Positions 23,709 to 33,332 of a stretch of DNA of 64,000 nucleotides are shown here, in pieces. The stretch covers positions 1,984,001 to 2,048,000 of the forward strand of contig NZ_AP014635.1 in NCBI RefSeq assembly GCF_001547935.1, given 5' to 3'. Position numbers and translations under genes: made by a program. This DNA is from Vibrio tritonius (lineage in GTDB: Bacteria; Pseudomonadota; Gammaproteobacteria; Enterobacterales; Vibrionaceae). Under the pieces are notes generated by a model. The model was not told the DNA's origin and made no database searches. It was given only the letters and a program-made list of their open reading frames with translations. Position 1 is the stretch's first letter, and each line of letters starts with the position of its first letter.

Positions 23709-25106
23709 TTAAGACATAAAACGCGCGCGGAACGATTTGCCTTTCATCTTACCGTTAGTGATTTTTGATAATGCTAATTTAGCCTTAGGACGCTGCACCG
23801 CAACATAAGCCCAAATATCATGCACCTGGATCTTACCCACATCCGCACCAGACAACTCTTTACCCGCGGTAAGGGCACCAAGAATGTCACCTGGGCGTAA
23901 TTTCTGCTTTTTACCACCTTCAATACGAATACAGGTCATTGCCGCTTTGGCAGGAAAATCCTCAACTTCATTTGGTGAAGGAAGACGAGTGAAAGACTGC
24001 GGGCCAAAACGATCTTCTAATAAAGAAAGCTTCATATCATCCTTTGGACCAACATAACTTAATGCCAAGCCTTTCGCTCCCGCTCGCCCAGTACGCCCCA
24101 TACGGTGTACGTGGGTTTCAGTGTCATGAGCTAAATGATGGTTGATCACCAAGTCCAAAGCATCAATATCCAAACCACGCGCCGCTACGTCAGTTGCTAC
24201 CAGCACATTGACACATTTTAGCGCAAACAACGCCAATGCTTGATCGCGTTCGCGCTGATCTAAATCGCCGTGTAACGCTTTGGCATCAAAACCCACATCA
24301 CTTAAATAATCCGCAAGCTCTTGGGTTTCGCGTTTGGTATTACAAAATACCACGGCACTTTCTGGTTGGAACTGGGTAAGAAGCACGCGGGTCGCTTCTT
24401 GACGACTTTGCGCATCGGTCACTTGGTAAAATTTCTGTTCGATATTGGCTTTATCTTCAGTGCTTTCAATCTTCACGGTGACAGGTTCATTGAGCATGTC
24501 TCGCGCCATTTCTTCAATTGGCGCAGGGAACGTTGCACTAAACATCAGGTTTTGACGCTGCATTGGCATATAGCGCTCTATGGTTTCTAGTGCTTCAGAA
24601 AAGCCCATTTCTAGCATTCGGTCCGCTTCATCCAAAACAAACTGTGTTAGGTTGTCTAAATTCAAACGCCCCTTGTCCAAGTGGTCTAATACACGCCCCG
24701 GCGTACCGACAATGATGTGAGCTCCGTGCTCTAGCGAGCCAATTTGTGGACCAATCGCCACACCACCACACAATGTTAGGATCTTGATGTTGTGAATACC
24801 ACGGGCAAAACGACGCAATTCACTGGCCACTTGATCCGCTAGTTCACGAGTTGGACACAACACTAACGACTGCACACGAAAACGCTTTACGTTCAAATGG
24901 TTTAGAAGACCCAAACCAAATGCTGCCGTTTTACCCGAGCCTGTTTTCGCCTGTGCCAACACGTCTTTCCCCGCCAAAATATGCGGTAAAGATTGGGCTT
25001 GAATTGGTGTCATTGAGGTAAAACCTAAATCATCAAGCGTACTGAGCAGTGAAGGCTTAAGTGCGAGAGAACGAAAATCAGTCTTGGTTTGCAAAATTTT
25101 TCCCAT
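23709..25106 (-). CDS. dbpA: ATP-dependent RNA helicase DbpA
   Basis: A 465-residue DEAD-box helicase. The Q motif is FTSMTPIQAQSLP (about 29-41), the Walker A is AKTGSGKTAA (about 53-62), and FVLDEADRMLEMG follows near 150-162. Motif III SAT lies in LMFSATFPAP and motif VI in HRMGRTGRAG near 326-335. Residues from about 390 to 465 form the DbpA-type RNA-binding domain (CIRIEGGKKQKLRPGDILGA onward), which targets 23S rRNA helix 92 during ribosome assembly in E. coli. The length matches DbpA. Monocistronic, with a 396-bp upstream gap that carries a small repeat. Confidence 0.92.
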   Translation of the reverse strand: MGKILQTKTDFRSLALKPSLLSTLDDLGFTSMTPIQAQSLPHILAGKDVLAQAKTGSGKTAAFGLGLLNHLNVKRFRVQSLVLCPTRELADQVASELRRFARGIHNIKILTLCGGVAIGPQIGSLEHGAHIIVGTPGRVLDHLDKGRLNLDNLTQFVLDEADRMLEMGFSEALETIERYMPMQRQNLMFSATFPAPIEEMARDMLNEPVTVKIESTEDKANIEQKFYQVTDAQSRQEATRVLLTQFQPESAVVFCNTKRETQELADYLSDVGFDAKALHGDLDQRERDQALALFALKCVNVLVATDVAARGLDIDALDLVINHHLAHDTETHVHRMGRTGRAGAKGLALSYVGPKDDMKLSLLEDRFGPQSFTRLPSPNEVEDFPAKAAMTCIRIEGGKKQKLRPGDILGALTAGKELSGADVGKIQVHDIWAYVAVQRPKAKLALSKITNGKMKGKSFRARFMS

Positions 25107-25502
25107 GGCCAGAAACTGGCGGATAACAAAATTGAAAGGCGCGATTGTAGCAGTTGCGCACGGTACTGGGTATCACTAAATAGCTGTTCCTAAATGTAAG
25201 TCATTTAGGCAAATGCTCAACGCAGACTCGCTTAAAACCATCCATGGAGCTTCTTTTTGCCATCCTTAGCAAAGAGGGGCTGCTTATCAGCATCCGCCTG
25301 ATGAGTAAAGCCGGATCGTAATTAGGAACAGTTATTATCTTTAATTCACCATTTCCACTGGGCTGTCAGATGTTTTTATTTAATTCTGGAGCCATATCAT
25401 ATATTCAAATTACCACTGAGATTGTGCCCTAGCCTAACGTCGGTATAGTGATAGCGCTGCGTAAGACAGCACTACAAAAAACAATGGCTAGGAACATTCT
25501 AT
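25107..25502. other. Intergenic region between dbpA and YwqK-like gene
   Basis: Divergent promoter region. Its only distinct content is the 148-bp element at 25184-25331; the remainder is AT-rich with no gene seen. Confidence 0.5.
25184..25331. repeat. 148-bp element with 10-bp terminal inverted repeats
   Basis: CTGTTCCTAA (25184-25193) and TTAGGAACAG (25322-25331) are exact complements, and the match extends imperfectly outward (AATAG/AATAA). The interior has no open frame of note. It looks like a small MITE-type insertion, but I see no second copy in this window. Confidence 0.45.
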
Positions 25503-27692
25503 ATGAAATATGCTCTTTCGGGTGTCGCGTTGGCGCTACTCATCAGCACAACTGTGTCTGCAGAAACCCAAAAACCAGACCATTTTATTGGTCAAATTTC
25601 AAAAATCGACCTTAATCGAACGGCTATCGGAGCCGATCGTCAAATGATTCGCGCCGAGCGCTTAACCTTTAACCAGTTCACTAACTGTGAACATATGACA
25701 ACCAACATGACCCCCGACTCCGTTGGCATGTCGATAAAAGAGTATAAACAGTTTTTGCAAAAGACGTGGGAGCTAGCACAGAACGAAGAGTTCTTTTACA
25801 TCAAAACCACTTCTTGTGATGGGCCTGCCACCGATTTAATTACTCAAATTACACCATGTACCGCCGACCTCTGTGGCGCCGAGTATGTTTCTGACCATAG
25901 CATCAAATGGTTTAACAGCGAATTGGATCCTAGCTATAAAAGCTCTGCGGCGATTGGGATAAAAACACCACTCCCTTATGATAAAAAGAAAAAGCAGTGG
26001 CACGTGGTCGGTTATTATGTCAAAGATGGGAAACTGTCCAAACATAAAGCGATCGATGGTTATACCAGCAAAGAAAAGCTAACCACGCTTAGCTTTGTAG
26101 GTAAACAAACGACCTATTTTCGTAGTGGCGAAGTTAAAAAAATCAGCCATTACAACAATAAAGGTGAGTTAGATGGCGTAACAACTCACTACTTTACTAA
26201 CGGTAAGGTTCATCAAACAGTTCATTACACTAATAATGTGGTTAATGGCGAGGTCAATACCTTTCATAAAAATGGCCGTCTAGAGAATAAAGAGTTCTTT
26301 ATTCTTGGCAAACATAAAGATGGCGAGTGTAAACACTATGATGAAAACGGAAAACTGTCTCGTATCCATAGTTATAAAGACGGAAACTATGATGGTGAAT
26401 ATATTGATTATTTTCTAAATGGAAAGAAACAGACAGTAGCGACCTACCACATGGGCTCCCCATTAAAACGAACCACCTACTTCGACAATGGCAAAGTGAA
26501 AAGGACGTACGTTAAAACCGATAAAAAAACCATCTCCGAAGATTTTAATGCTCAGGGCATAAAAATACGCCGTCAAGTGGATATAAAAGTCAAAAATGGA
26601 ACACAAATGGCTGAACGGGAGTTATGGTACGACGACGGTCAACCTCACACTACGGAATATTACGGGCCTGGTTTTAAAAAAAATGGCACCTTTAACGATT
26701 GGTTTAAAAATGGTCAACTGCGTTCTGAAGAAGTATTTATTAACGGTAAGCCTGTTTCAGAAAAAAGCTGGACCATCAAGGGAAAGCTTGTCAAGGAACA
26801 CTACTATAAAGAAGGGAAATTGCACGGTACACAACGTCGCTGGGATGATAAATCTGGTCACTTGATCGAAGAAGAAAACTATCAGTTAGGCAAAAAAGAT
26901 GGATTGCAACGAGAATGGAACAGAAATACGGGATTCTTAGTTGATGAAGTCACGTATAAAAACGGAACGCCTTCTTCGATTAACAAGACCTACGATGGTG
27001 AAACAGGCGAACTGCAACTGCTGCAATATATCGACGCCCGCGGTTTTCCATTAAAAACCTTGGTTAATGGTGAGGCCCCGGTAAAACGATATCACAAAGG
27101 TAAATTCGCATCAGAAAGCTGCGGTTACAGCACACTTTACGATCCAGAGGAAACCCGCCAAAAGGCAAAAAACAACGATGGTTACGCCCAGTTTCAAATA
27201 GGTAAGTTCTACCAAGGCTGTAATGCCGTAGAGCAAACTATGTCGTGGTATAAAAAAGCGGCGCAAAACAACGATCTTCATGCGATAGGTAAGTTAATTG
27301 AGATTTACCAATCTGGCGATGGTGCCTTTGCCTCAGTGAAAGACCGCAAAAAGGGTTGGCCGTATAAAGAACAAGCAGCTGAGTTAGGCTCAGTCGACTA
27401 TCAACTTGATGTGGGGTTTGAATACCTTCCGCCTGACTTTGCCAACTATCTATTTGAAGATTGGAAACAGGACGGTTATGTCACCCCTAACCCAACCAAA
27501 TCGTTAGGTTTATTTGAAAAGGCAGCCAAACAAGGTAGCGCTCGCGGCATCTTTGCAGCAGGTTTGATGCATCAATATGGTATTGGCACAACGGCATCTA
27601 AAGAAACGGCAAAGTCCTACTATTTGCTCTTACAAAAAGCAATGCCTGACTTTTCAGCAGAGCTGATTAAACAGTTAGAACAACAAAACTAA
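25503..27692 (+). CDS. Secreted YwqK-repeat / Sel1-repeat protein
   Basis: A 729-residue precursor with a signal peptide (residues 1-20, ending TVSA). Residues 30-170 are an unassigned domain with four cysteines. From about 195 to 530 there are many MORN-like YwqK repeats, for example YFRSGEVKKISHYNNKGELD and HYDENGKLSRIHSYKDGNYD. Residues 555-729 carry Sel1 helical repeats (AQFQIGKFYQG, AMSWYKKAA-like, GIFAAGLMHQYGIGT). Databases call the repeats YwqK antitoxin, after one Bacillus case, but in a periplasmic repeat protein they more likely bind surfaces or partners. No partner gene is adjacent. Function unknown. Confidence 0.75.
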   Translation: MKYALSGVALALLISTTVSAETQKPDHFIGQISKIDLNRTAIGADRQMIRAERLTFNQFTNCEHMTTNMTPDSVGMSIKEYKQFLQKTWELAQNEEFFYIKTTSCDGPATDLITQITPCTADLCGAEYVSDHSIKWFNSELDPSYKSSAAIGIKTPLPYDKKKKQWHVVGYYVKDGKLSKHKAIDGYTSKEKLTTLSFVGKQTTYFRSGEVKKISHYNNKGELDGVTTHYFTNGKVHQTVHYTNNVVNGEVNTFHKNGRLENKEFFILGKHKDGECKHYDENGKLSRIHSYKDGNYDGEYIDYFLNGKKQTVATYHMGSPLKRTTYFDNGKVKRTYVKTDKKTISEDFNAQGIKIRRQVDIKVKNGTQMAERELWYDDGQPHTTEYYGPGFKKNGTFNDWFKNGQLRSEEVFINGKPVSEKSWTIKGKLVKEHYYKEGKLHGTQRRWDDKSGHLIEEENYQLGKKDGLQREWNRNTGFLVDEVTYKNGTPSSINKTYDGETGELQLLQYIDARGFPLKTLVNGEAPVKRYHKGKFASESCGYSTLYDPEETRQKAKNNDGYAQFQIGKFYQGCNAVEQTMSWYKKAAQNNDLHAIGKLIEIYQSGDGAFASVKDRKKGWPYKEQAAELGSVDYQLDVGFEYLPPDFANYLFEDWKQDGYVTPNPTKSLGLFEKAAKQGSARGIFAAGLMHQYGIGTTASKETAKSYYLLLQKAMPDFSAELIKQLEQQN

Positions 27693-27696
27693 GAAC

Positions 27697-27723
27697 ATGC
27701 CCGCATCAAGCGGGCATTTTTTT
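27697..27723 (+). terminator. Terminator of the YwqK/Sel1 gene
   Basis: ATGCCCGC pairs with GCGGGCAT around ATCAA, followed by a T-run. Confidence 0.92.
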
Positions 27724-27759
27724 AGGTTCAGTATGCGCTTTTTCGCAGAACGTATCTGT

Positions 27760-27978
27760 TTAGCAAAACGTATCGATGTAAAGCGCTTCCACTTTATCTC
27801 TAGCCCACTGGGTTCGGCGTAAAAACTTTAATGACGATTTGATCGATGGATCGTTATAAAAGCAATTCACATTAATTTCCGCATACAGACCGCGCCAGCC
27901 GTAATGTTCGACCAAGCGGGTTAGGATTTTTTCCAAAGTGAGACCATGGAGCGGATTGTTCGGTTGTGCTTGACTCAT
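27760..27978 (-). CDS. VF530-family DNA-binding protein
   Basis: A 72-residue protein. [40 protein letters not shown] and [16 protein letters not shown] are the signature blocks of the VF530 family (DUF2132), first named from Vibrio fischeri. The family has a small helical fold with a proposed DNA-binding role. The length is typical. It stands alone and ends 68 bp from the convergent YwqK-repeat gene. Confidence 0.88.
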   Translation of the reverse strand: MSQAQPNNPLHGLTLEKILTRLVEHYGWRGLYAEINVNCFYNDPSIKSSLKFLRRTQWARDKVEALYIDTFC

Positions 27979-28090
27979 CGCCGGTGCCTTAAACTTGCGT
28001 TACGTAGTGACTAACATTATGACTAACATTTGATGTGCGCCACTTTAACCGAATTTTTCACGAAAGCCAGTGCTTCAAGCCGTAATGCAC

Positions 28091-28774
28091 TTAAAATAGC
28101 ACTAAATTTGCCCCAAGATACGCACCAGAAACTTCTGTTTTCATCTCACTGTGGTGGTCACCGAAGGTAGCGAAATCCACTTTTGAATAGCGATAAGCCG
28201 CAACGATTTCGATATCGGCGATATCAAAATTGATTGGAAACTTTAAGCCCGTTGAATAGTCTGTCGCTCCATTACCGCCAATTAAATGAGCAAAACCGCG
28301 CACATAACCGGTATGCGGCCCAACCACCAGCGACGCATAATAGTGCGGTTCAATCTCATTAAGGCTCTTACGTTGCGTAAGATTAAGGTGTCCAGCCGTT
28401 TGCGTCCAACCCCCACCCATGCCTAGCTGCACCCATTCTGTGGTTATTGGCTCGATAAAGAAAGTGATGTCATCTTTATCATAGGAATAACGTGCCGATG
28501 CGATTTTCGTTGTGTATCCGCGTAAACTTGGCAAAAAGACTGTATCGGGTCGATAGATAAAACCATACTGATTCGCTGAGGAATCATTACCTTGTTCATG
28601 CCCATTAACTTCATAGTGTTGTAACCAACGTGCATACTCAAATTCAGTGCCCGTTTTTAATGCTGCGCTTGCTGCATTAACGCCATTCACTGCATCTAGC
28701 ACAGATGCACCACTCATCGATGAAAAGAACGCCAAACTACCCAAGGCTAAGCGACCCATTAACTGTTTTTTCAT
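28091..28774 (-). CDS. Putative outer-membrane beta-barrel protein
   Basis: A 227-residue precursor from the ATG at 28774. The signal peptide is residues 1-24 (MKKQLMGRLALGSLAFFSSM, cleavage near SGAS). After that come alternating hydrophobic and polar strands with many aromatic residues (ASARYSYDKDDITFFIEPIT, ASLVVGPHTGYVRGFAHLIG). The protein ends YLGANLVLF, with a terminal Phe as in outer-membrane barrels. I do not recognise a named family. An 11-codon upstream extension is open but less likely, since the Lys-Lys start is a normal signal peptide. Confidence 0.6.
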   Translation of the reverse strand: MKKQLMGRLALGSLAFFSSMSGASVLDAVNGVNAASAALKTGTEFEYARWLQHYEVNGHEQGNDSSANQYGFIYRPDTVFLPSLRGYTTKIASARYSYDKDDITFFIEPITTEWVQLGMGGGWTQTAGHLNLTQRKSLNEIEPHYYASLVVGPHTGYVRGFAHLIGGNGATDYSTGLKFPINFDIADIEIVAAYRYSKVDFATFGDHHSEMKTEVSGAYLGANLVLF

Positions 28775-29151
28775 TCTGAACTTTTTCCTAAATACAACAA
28801 CACTCATCCCACCAACGTATATACTGATTTTCTACGTAGAATAATTTTCGGATGGGATATTTCTTTTTAATATAAGGCACGCAGTGTACACGAAAAACAG
28901 AAATAATAATTCACTAAACAATATCGCTAACGAATTCAAACCCTGCCTAATTTAGCCAAACCTAAATAAATAAAATGTAAATATGTGAAAAGACACGATA
29001 CCTTTGTCACTTAATGAAATAATTTTCTTGTAATACTTAAGTGTTATTTTGTGATCGATTTCATTGTATTAAGAAATTTGCCGCGTAAAGGCATTAATAA
29101 AAATGTATATCTATATAGTTCTCAACACTGACCATTTCAAAAGGATAAAAA
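28775..29151. other. Divergent intergenic region before chemoreceptor gene
   Basis: AT-rich with no gene. At 28826-28844 is GATTTTCTACGTAGAATAA, identical to the palindromic core of the left hairpin of the dispersed repeat. The remainder presumably holds both promoters. Confidence 0.5.
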
Positions 29152-31086
29152 ATGAGTTGGCGAGTATTGTCTATTCGAAGTCGCATGTTCATTGTGACCG
29201 GGCTGATGTTGGTAATTTTTAGCCTAATATTCACCGTTAAACAAACTGTTACTAACCTAGACCAACAACTAGGGCAATTACAAAACGAGACATTGCCTAC
29301 CTATTTACAAAGCCTTTCTGCACAGATAAGTTCGGAGATAAAACCCTTTATCACCGCCTCACAAATGATGGCGAACGATCAATTTATTCAGCAATGGATC
29401 GATAATGGTTCTTCCGATGATAACTTGTCATTAATTGAGCAACATCTGAAAACCATTCGCTCTTCCATTGGCAGTGACGTAACGTTTATAACCGTCAACT
29501 CTCCTGAGGGTACTGAATACTTGCAATACAATGGTCAGTTTTCTCATCCACTATTAAAGGACTATCAGTTTAAAGATTTTTACCCCAATTTCTTAGCAAC
29601 GGGTAAAGACTATGAACTTAATATGGAAAACTATAATGGTGAATTTGTTATTTTTATCAATTACCGCAGCCAAGCTATTAATAATAAAACCCAAAAGCCT
29701 TACGCTGTAGCTGGTTTAGGATTAAAAATCGATAAATTAATTGGGATGATCACCAAGCTTAAACTGGGCGAACATGGTCGTGCCATGCTGGTTACCGAGC
29801 AAGGCTATATTCAAGTAAAACCTAAAGAAAGCAGTTTAGATGCGATTCAAGACCAACACGTTAGTGATTTGATTACGGATAAAAACCAGATCAAAATTGT
29901 TACTAAAGAAATTCAAGGGCAAACCTATTACATGGGTTCGCTGTGGGTCCCTACTCTGGCGCGCTTTTTGGTGTTGGAGGTTCCTGCTAAACAAATTACT
30001 GCACCTATCTATGGACAACTGGTGAGCATTATTACCTTTGTCGTTATCTTTATAGCCATCGCATTAGTATTGCTACACTTTGCGGTAAACTCATTGACTA
30101 AACCGCTATCGTCAATCGTCGTGAAAGTAAACCAAGTAGCCAATGAACTCGACTTAGGCCATAAAATTACCAGCGAAGACCAAGCCGAAATCGGCCAATT
30201 AGCTAAAGCCATCAACACGCTATTGGTTACATTAAAAGAGTCGATGCGTACGGTAAATGAAGCCGTCGTCACAACCGACAGCTCGGTTGTCGTTCTCAAT
30301 CAACAATCCAAAGAACTGTTCCAAGCCGCGGCCGCAGAAGATGAATCGGTACAACGCATTTTCACTGCGACACAAGACATTACTCAACAGAGTTTGCAAA
30401 TGGCGCAATTGGCAACACAAGCAGGAACGCTCTCTGATCAAGGTAATCAGGATCTAAGTAATGCCAATGAACAAGTTCAACACAGTTTGAATTATTTAGG
30501 TGAGTTAGAGTCGGAGATGAGCAGCAGTAAAGCCAGCCTCGAACAACTCAACACGCACATTGAAAAAATCCTGACGGTACTTTCCGTCATTACTTCTATA
30601 TCCGAGCAAACCAATCTTTTAGCGCTTAACGCAGCTATTGAAGCTGCTCGGGCCGGAGAGCATGGCCGCGGGTTTGCCGTTGTCGCCGACGAAGTCCGTA
30701 TGCTTTCGCAACGTACCAATGAATCAACCGTTGAAATCCAGAGTATCATCAATGAGCTTCGCAACTCTTCTCAAGATGTAACCCATCGAATCGACGTGGC
30801 GAATCAAAAGAGTGTAGTGACCTTAGAAGGTCAACAAGCGGTAGCCACTAAAATGACCGACTTAGACCAATTTATGCATCAGCTCTTTTCTTTAACCCAA
30901 CAAGTGGCAGAACAGGCCGAGCTGCAAAATATCGCTGTATCTGAAATCAATCAACAACTTGAAGCGCTTGGTGCTCAAAGCGAACAGACCTCTCGTTTAT
31001 TTGAGTTAAGTCGTCAAGCAACCAACGCAATAGGCGATGAAATGGGTAACCTGAAAAAACGGGTTTCCCTCTTTAAAGGCATATAG
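29152..31086 (+). CDS. Methyl-accepting chemotaxis protein with dCache-type sensor
   Basis: A 644-residue chemoreceptor. TM1 is near residues 12-30. A periplasmic double-Cache-like domain spans about 35-285 ([20 protein letters not shown] lies in its distal half). TM2 is near 290-312. A HAMP domain follows ([18 protein letters not shown]). The signalling tip is [20 protein letters not shown], then [19 protein letters not shown]. It binds a small ligand and controls CheA. No NWETF-type pentapeptide tail is seen, so it lacks the CheR tether. It is monocistronic with a terminator close behind. The ligand is unknown. Confidence 0.9.
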   Translation: MSWRVLSIRSRMFIVTGLMLVIFSLIFTVKQTVTNLDQQLGQLQNETLPTYLQSLSAQISSEIKPFITASQMMANDQFIQQWIDNGSSDDNLSLIEQHLKTIRSSIGSDVTFITVNSPEGTEYLQYNGQFSHPLLKDYQFKDFYPNFLATGKDYELNMENYNGEFVIFINYRSQAINNKTQKPYAVAGLGLKIDKLIGMITKLKLGEHGRAMLVTEQGYIQVKPKESSLDAIQDQHVSDLITDKNQIKIVTKEIQGQTYYMGSLWVPTLARFLVLEVPAKQITAPIYGQLVSIITFVVIFIAIALVLLHFAVNSLTKPLSSIVVKVNQVANELDLGHKITSEDQAEIGQLAKAINTLLVTLKESMRTVNEAVVTTDSSVVVLNQQSKELFQAAAAEDESVQRIFTATQDITQQSLQMAQLATQAGTLSDQGNQDLSNANEQVQHSLNYLGELESEMSSSKASLEQLNTHIEKILTVLSVITSISEQTNLLALNAAIEAARAGEHGRGFAVVADEVRMLSQRTNESTVEIQSIINELRNSSQDVTHRIDVANQKSVVTLEGQQAVATKMTDLDQFMHQLFSLTQQVAEQAELQNIAVSEINQQLEALGAQSEQTSRLFELSRQATNAIGDEMGNLKKRVSLFKGI

Positions 31087-31128
31087 CCGAATTACACTTC
31101 AGCGTTACTGCTCAGACAGACGGTAAAA

Positions 31129-31163
31129 AGTAGACAAGATGTCCACATTTTGTCTGCTTTTTA
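31129..31163 (+). terminator. Terminator of the chemoreceptor gene
   Basis: GTAGACAAGATGT pairs imperfectly with ACATTTTGTCTGC around CC, then TTTTTAG. Confidence 0.75.
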
Positions 31164-31185
31164 GTTCTCTTTGTCTACTTCGAAA

Positions 31186-31728
31186 TTAATGAGGAAGGAT
31201 ATTTACCAACGTCACTTGGGTAAATTTCAAGTGATGAAAATACTCTCTAAAAATAAGCAGTTGGGAGTAAAACAGTGGCGATATATCAGGTTCATATGAA
31301 CGCGGAGGCCGCCCCGTAACTATCTCGGCATATTCGCCAAATAACCGCTCTAACGAGGTGCGTGGCAACACCATGATGTCTGCCTCTTTGACAAAACAAG
31401 CTAACGCCAATTGCCTGAGATAGGAATTGAAACTGATAAGTTGGTAACCGTTACCTTCAAGGGGGATCAAAGCCGCCACTTTTTCAATTTCATCTTCAAT
31501 ATCGTTAATGGCATATTCAATATCATCATACGTTGGCGGTGTATGAGGGAAATGACGCTTAGCTATCATTTCAGTGCCAATCGGCAGCACGACTTGAGTT
31601 AACGCACTCACTTGCCAAAAAGAAAACCGCGACTCACATTGACCAATATCCATAAGAACAGAGTTTCGATGCGCTGATAGATACCGCTCCAACTGATCAT
31701 TTTGACTGACAATATCATTCGTTTTCAT
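31186..31728 (-). CDS. Conserved-looking hypothetical protein
   Basis: A 180-residue soluble, acidic-to-neutral protein with no signal peptide or membrane segment. It has an acidic helix YDDIEYAINDIEDEIEKVAA near residues 66-85 and the stretch RPPRSYEPDISPLFYSQLLI near 140-160. I do not recognise the family. The ATG start is consistent with coding bias but no strong ribosome site is seen. It lies between a chemoreceptor and a Met/His-rich peptide gene and is separated from the latter by a hairpin, so it is probably its own unit. Confidence 0.6.
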   Translation of the reverse strand: MKTNDIVSQNDQLERYLSAHRNSVLMDIGQCESRFSFWQVSALTQVVLPIGTEMIAKRHFPHTPPTYDDIEYAINDIEDEIEKVAALIPLEGNGYQLISFNSYLRQLALACFVKEADIMVLPRTSLERLFGEYAEIVTGRPPRSYEPDISPLFYSQLLIFREYFHHLKFTQVTLVNILPH

Positions 31729-31799
31729 CGTTCACCAACCTAGTTAACTCGCTGATGGTAAACCCGATTATGTTCACTTGTCTAATCACATTCGAGCAT

Positions 31800-31824
31800 A
31801 AGGCAGAACAAGATGTTCTGCCTT
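31800..31824. terminator. 10-bp-stem hairpin after Met/His-rich peptide gene
   Basis: AAGGCAGAAC pairs exactly with GTTCTGCCTT around AAGAT. There is no clear T-run. Confidence 0.65.
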
Positions 31825-31846
31825 ACCTAGGCGACCACTAACCTAT

Positions 31847-32158
31847 TTAGTTACTGCTAGGTTGAGCAGAAGTGGTGGTTGCCATCATAGGGCAGTTACC
31901 TTGGTTACCATGATTACCTTGATGACCTCGTTGTCCATGATGTCCCTTACCATTCATTGCTGTGGTTTGACCATTCATGTGATTTGTATGTTGCTGCTGC
32001 ATCCATGCTTGGCGAGCTTCTGGGGTCATATTTTGCATTTGCTGCATCGTCGTGGAATTATAACCACGCCCCATCATGCCGTTTCCCATAGCTGCATAAG
32101 CTCCAACAGAAGCCACTAGTGTACCGATAACAAGTAAGGTTTTGGTTGCTGTTTTCAT
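31847..32158 (-). CDS. Secreted Met/His/Gln-rich small protein
   Basis: A 103-residue precursor from the ATG at 32158. The signal peptide is residues 1-22 (MKTATKTLLVIGTLVASVGA, ending YAA). The mature part is loaded with Met, His, Gln and Gly (MGNGMMGRGYNS, HGQRGHQGNHGNQGNCPMM). The MTPEARQAWMQQQ segment recalls the LTPEQR motif of Spy/CpxP-type periplasmic proteins. Met/His-rich sequences bind copper or silver, so a metal-binding or metal-stress role is likely but inferred. It is divergent from a two-component system whose sensor has a similar motif. Confidence 0.65.
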   Translation of the reverse strand: MKTATKTLLVIGTLVASVGAYAAMGNGMMGRGYNSTTMQQMQNMTPEARQAWMQQQHTNHMNGQTTAMNGKGHHGQRGHQGNHGNQGNCPMMATTTSAQPSSN

Positions 32159-32326
32159 GATATTTCTCCTCTCGCTTAGAACACCATAATTACAACAAAA
32201 AACACCTTGGTTTGTGTGTCGCAATCTTCTTCTTATCTGACAAAACGTGACAAACTGACCTTTTGACAAACTTTGCCACACTTTCCGACACAATCTGGTT
32301 ATAGTAATAAAGAGGTCATTGGGGTA

Positions 32327-32592
32327 TATACCCAAATGACCTCAAGATGCAGACTTCAGAGCTTCATCAACGAGCACAGGTCAAGCTCAATGACGGCGGG
32401 AATGGTCATTCCCTTTCAACGTCATTGGGCGCAGAAATGGGCTTGTTGATGAGCTCCCAAGGGGCGAGTTGTATTCGCTCCTATGCTGCGTTACCGATTT
32501 TCTACGTAGAATAACTAGGTATTCAAATCGGTGCCTTGCCTATAAGCGAATACATTCTCGCTGAAACCGCATCTTGAGGTTACTTGGGTATA
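32327..32592 (-). repeat. Folded dispersed repeat, full copy 3 (inverted)
   Basis: This copy runs opposite to the other two full copies, from TATACCCAAATGACCTC to GAGGTTACTTGGGTATA. A partial end (GAGGTCATTGGGGTATA, 32312-32328) abuts its left side. It fills most of the 448-bp gap between the divergent Met/His-rich gene and the response-regulator gene and ends 14 bp before the latter's ATG. Confidence 0.88.
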
Positions 32593-32606
32593 GCTAAGAG
32601 GTTGAA

Positions 32607-33332
32607 ATGGAAAGAGCTTATCAAGTGCTTGTGGTTGACGATCACAAAGACATTCGCGATTTATTGCAGCGTTTTTTACAGCAGCATGGGCTACGCGTTG
32701 CCACCGCTGCAGATGGTAACGCAATGTATAAGCACCTTGCAGCTCAACGTTTTGACCTAATCATCTTAGATCTTATGTTGCCGGGCAAAGATGGCATTAC
32801 CTTATGCCGCGAGTTACGTTCAGAAAACAATATCCCGATCATTATGTTAACCGCTTTAGGTGAAGAGGTTGACCGCATTGTGGGATTGGAAGTAGGCGCA
32901 GACGACTATTTAGCCAAACCTTTTAATCCTCGTGAACTGTTAGCCAGAATTAAATCGGTGTTACGCCGTCACTTTGCAATTCCCAACGTAGAAGAACACG
33001 TGCAGGGCAGCCCCACAAACTACCACTTCAATCAGTGGGTGCTAAATACCACTACACGAGAGTTGTTTGACCCAAACACAACGTTAATCCCACTAACCTC
33101 AACCGAATTTACCATGCTATTGGCGCTACTTACTCATCCTAATGTGGTGTTAAGCCGCGAAGACCTGTTAAAGCTCATCCAAGGACGAGGCGCTGATGTC
33201 TACGACCGATCCATCGACACCTTAATCAGCCGTTTACGTAAAAAAATAGAACAAGACCCCAAACAACCTAAGCTCATTAAAACCATTTGGGGCGGTGGTT
33301 ATCAGTTTAGTTGTGAGGTTACCTATGACTAG
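32607..33332 (+). CDS. OmpR/PhoB-family response regulator
   Basis: A 241-residue response regulator. The receiver domain (about 5-118) has the acidic pair DDHKD near residues 11-15, the phospho-acceptor in LIILDLMLPGKDG near 48-60, and the lysine in GADDYLAKPFNPREL. The C-terminal winged helix spans about 138-236 (DVYDRSIDTLISRLRKKIEQ, WGGGYQF). The ribosome site AAGAGG lies between the dispersed repeat and the ATG, so any promoter must lie inside or beyond the repeat. The stop overlaps the kinase start by 8 bp (ATGACTAG), so the two are coupled. Confidence 0.9.
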   Translation: MERAYQVLVVDDHKDIRDLLQRFLQQHGLRVATAADGNAMYKHLAAQRFDLIILDLMLPGKDGITLCRELRSENNIPIIMLTALGEEVDRIVGLEVGADDYLAKPFNPRELLARIKSVLRRHFAIPNVEEHVQGSPTNYHFNQWVLNTTTRELFDPNTTLIPLTSTEFTMLLALLTHPNVVLSREDLLKLIQGRGADVYDRSIDTLISRLRKKIEQDPKQPKLIKTIWGGGYQFSCEVTYD

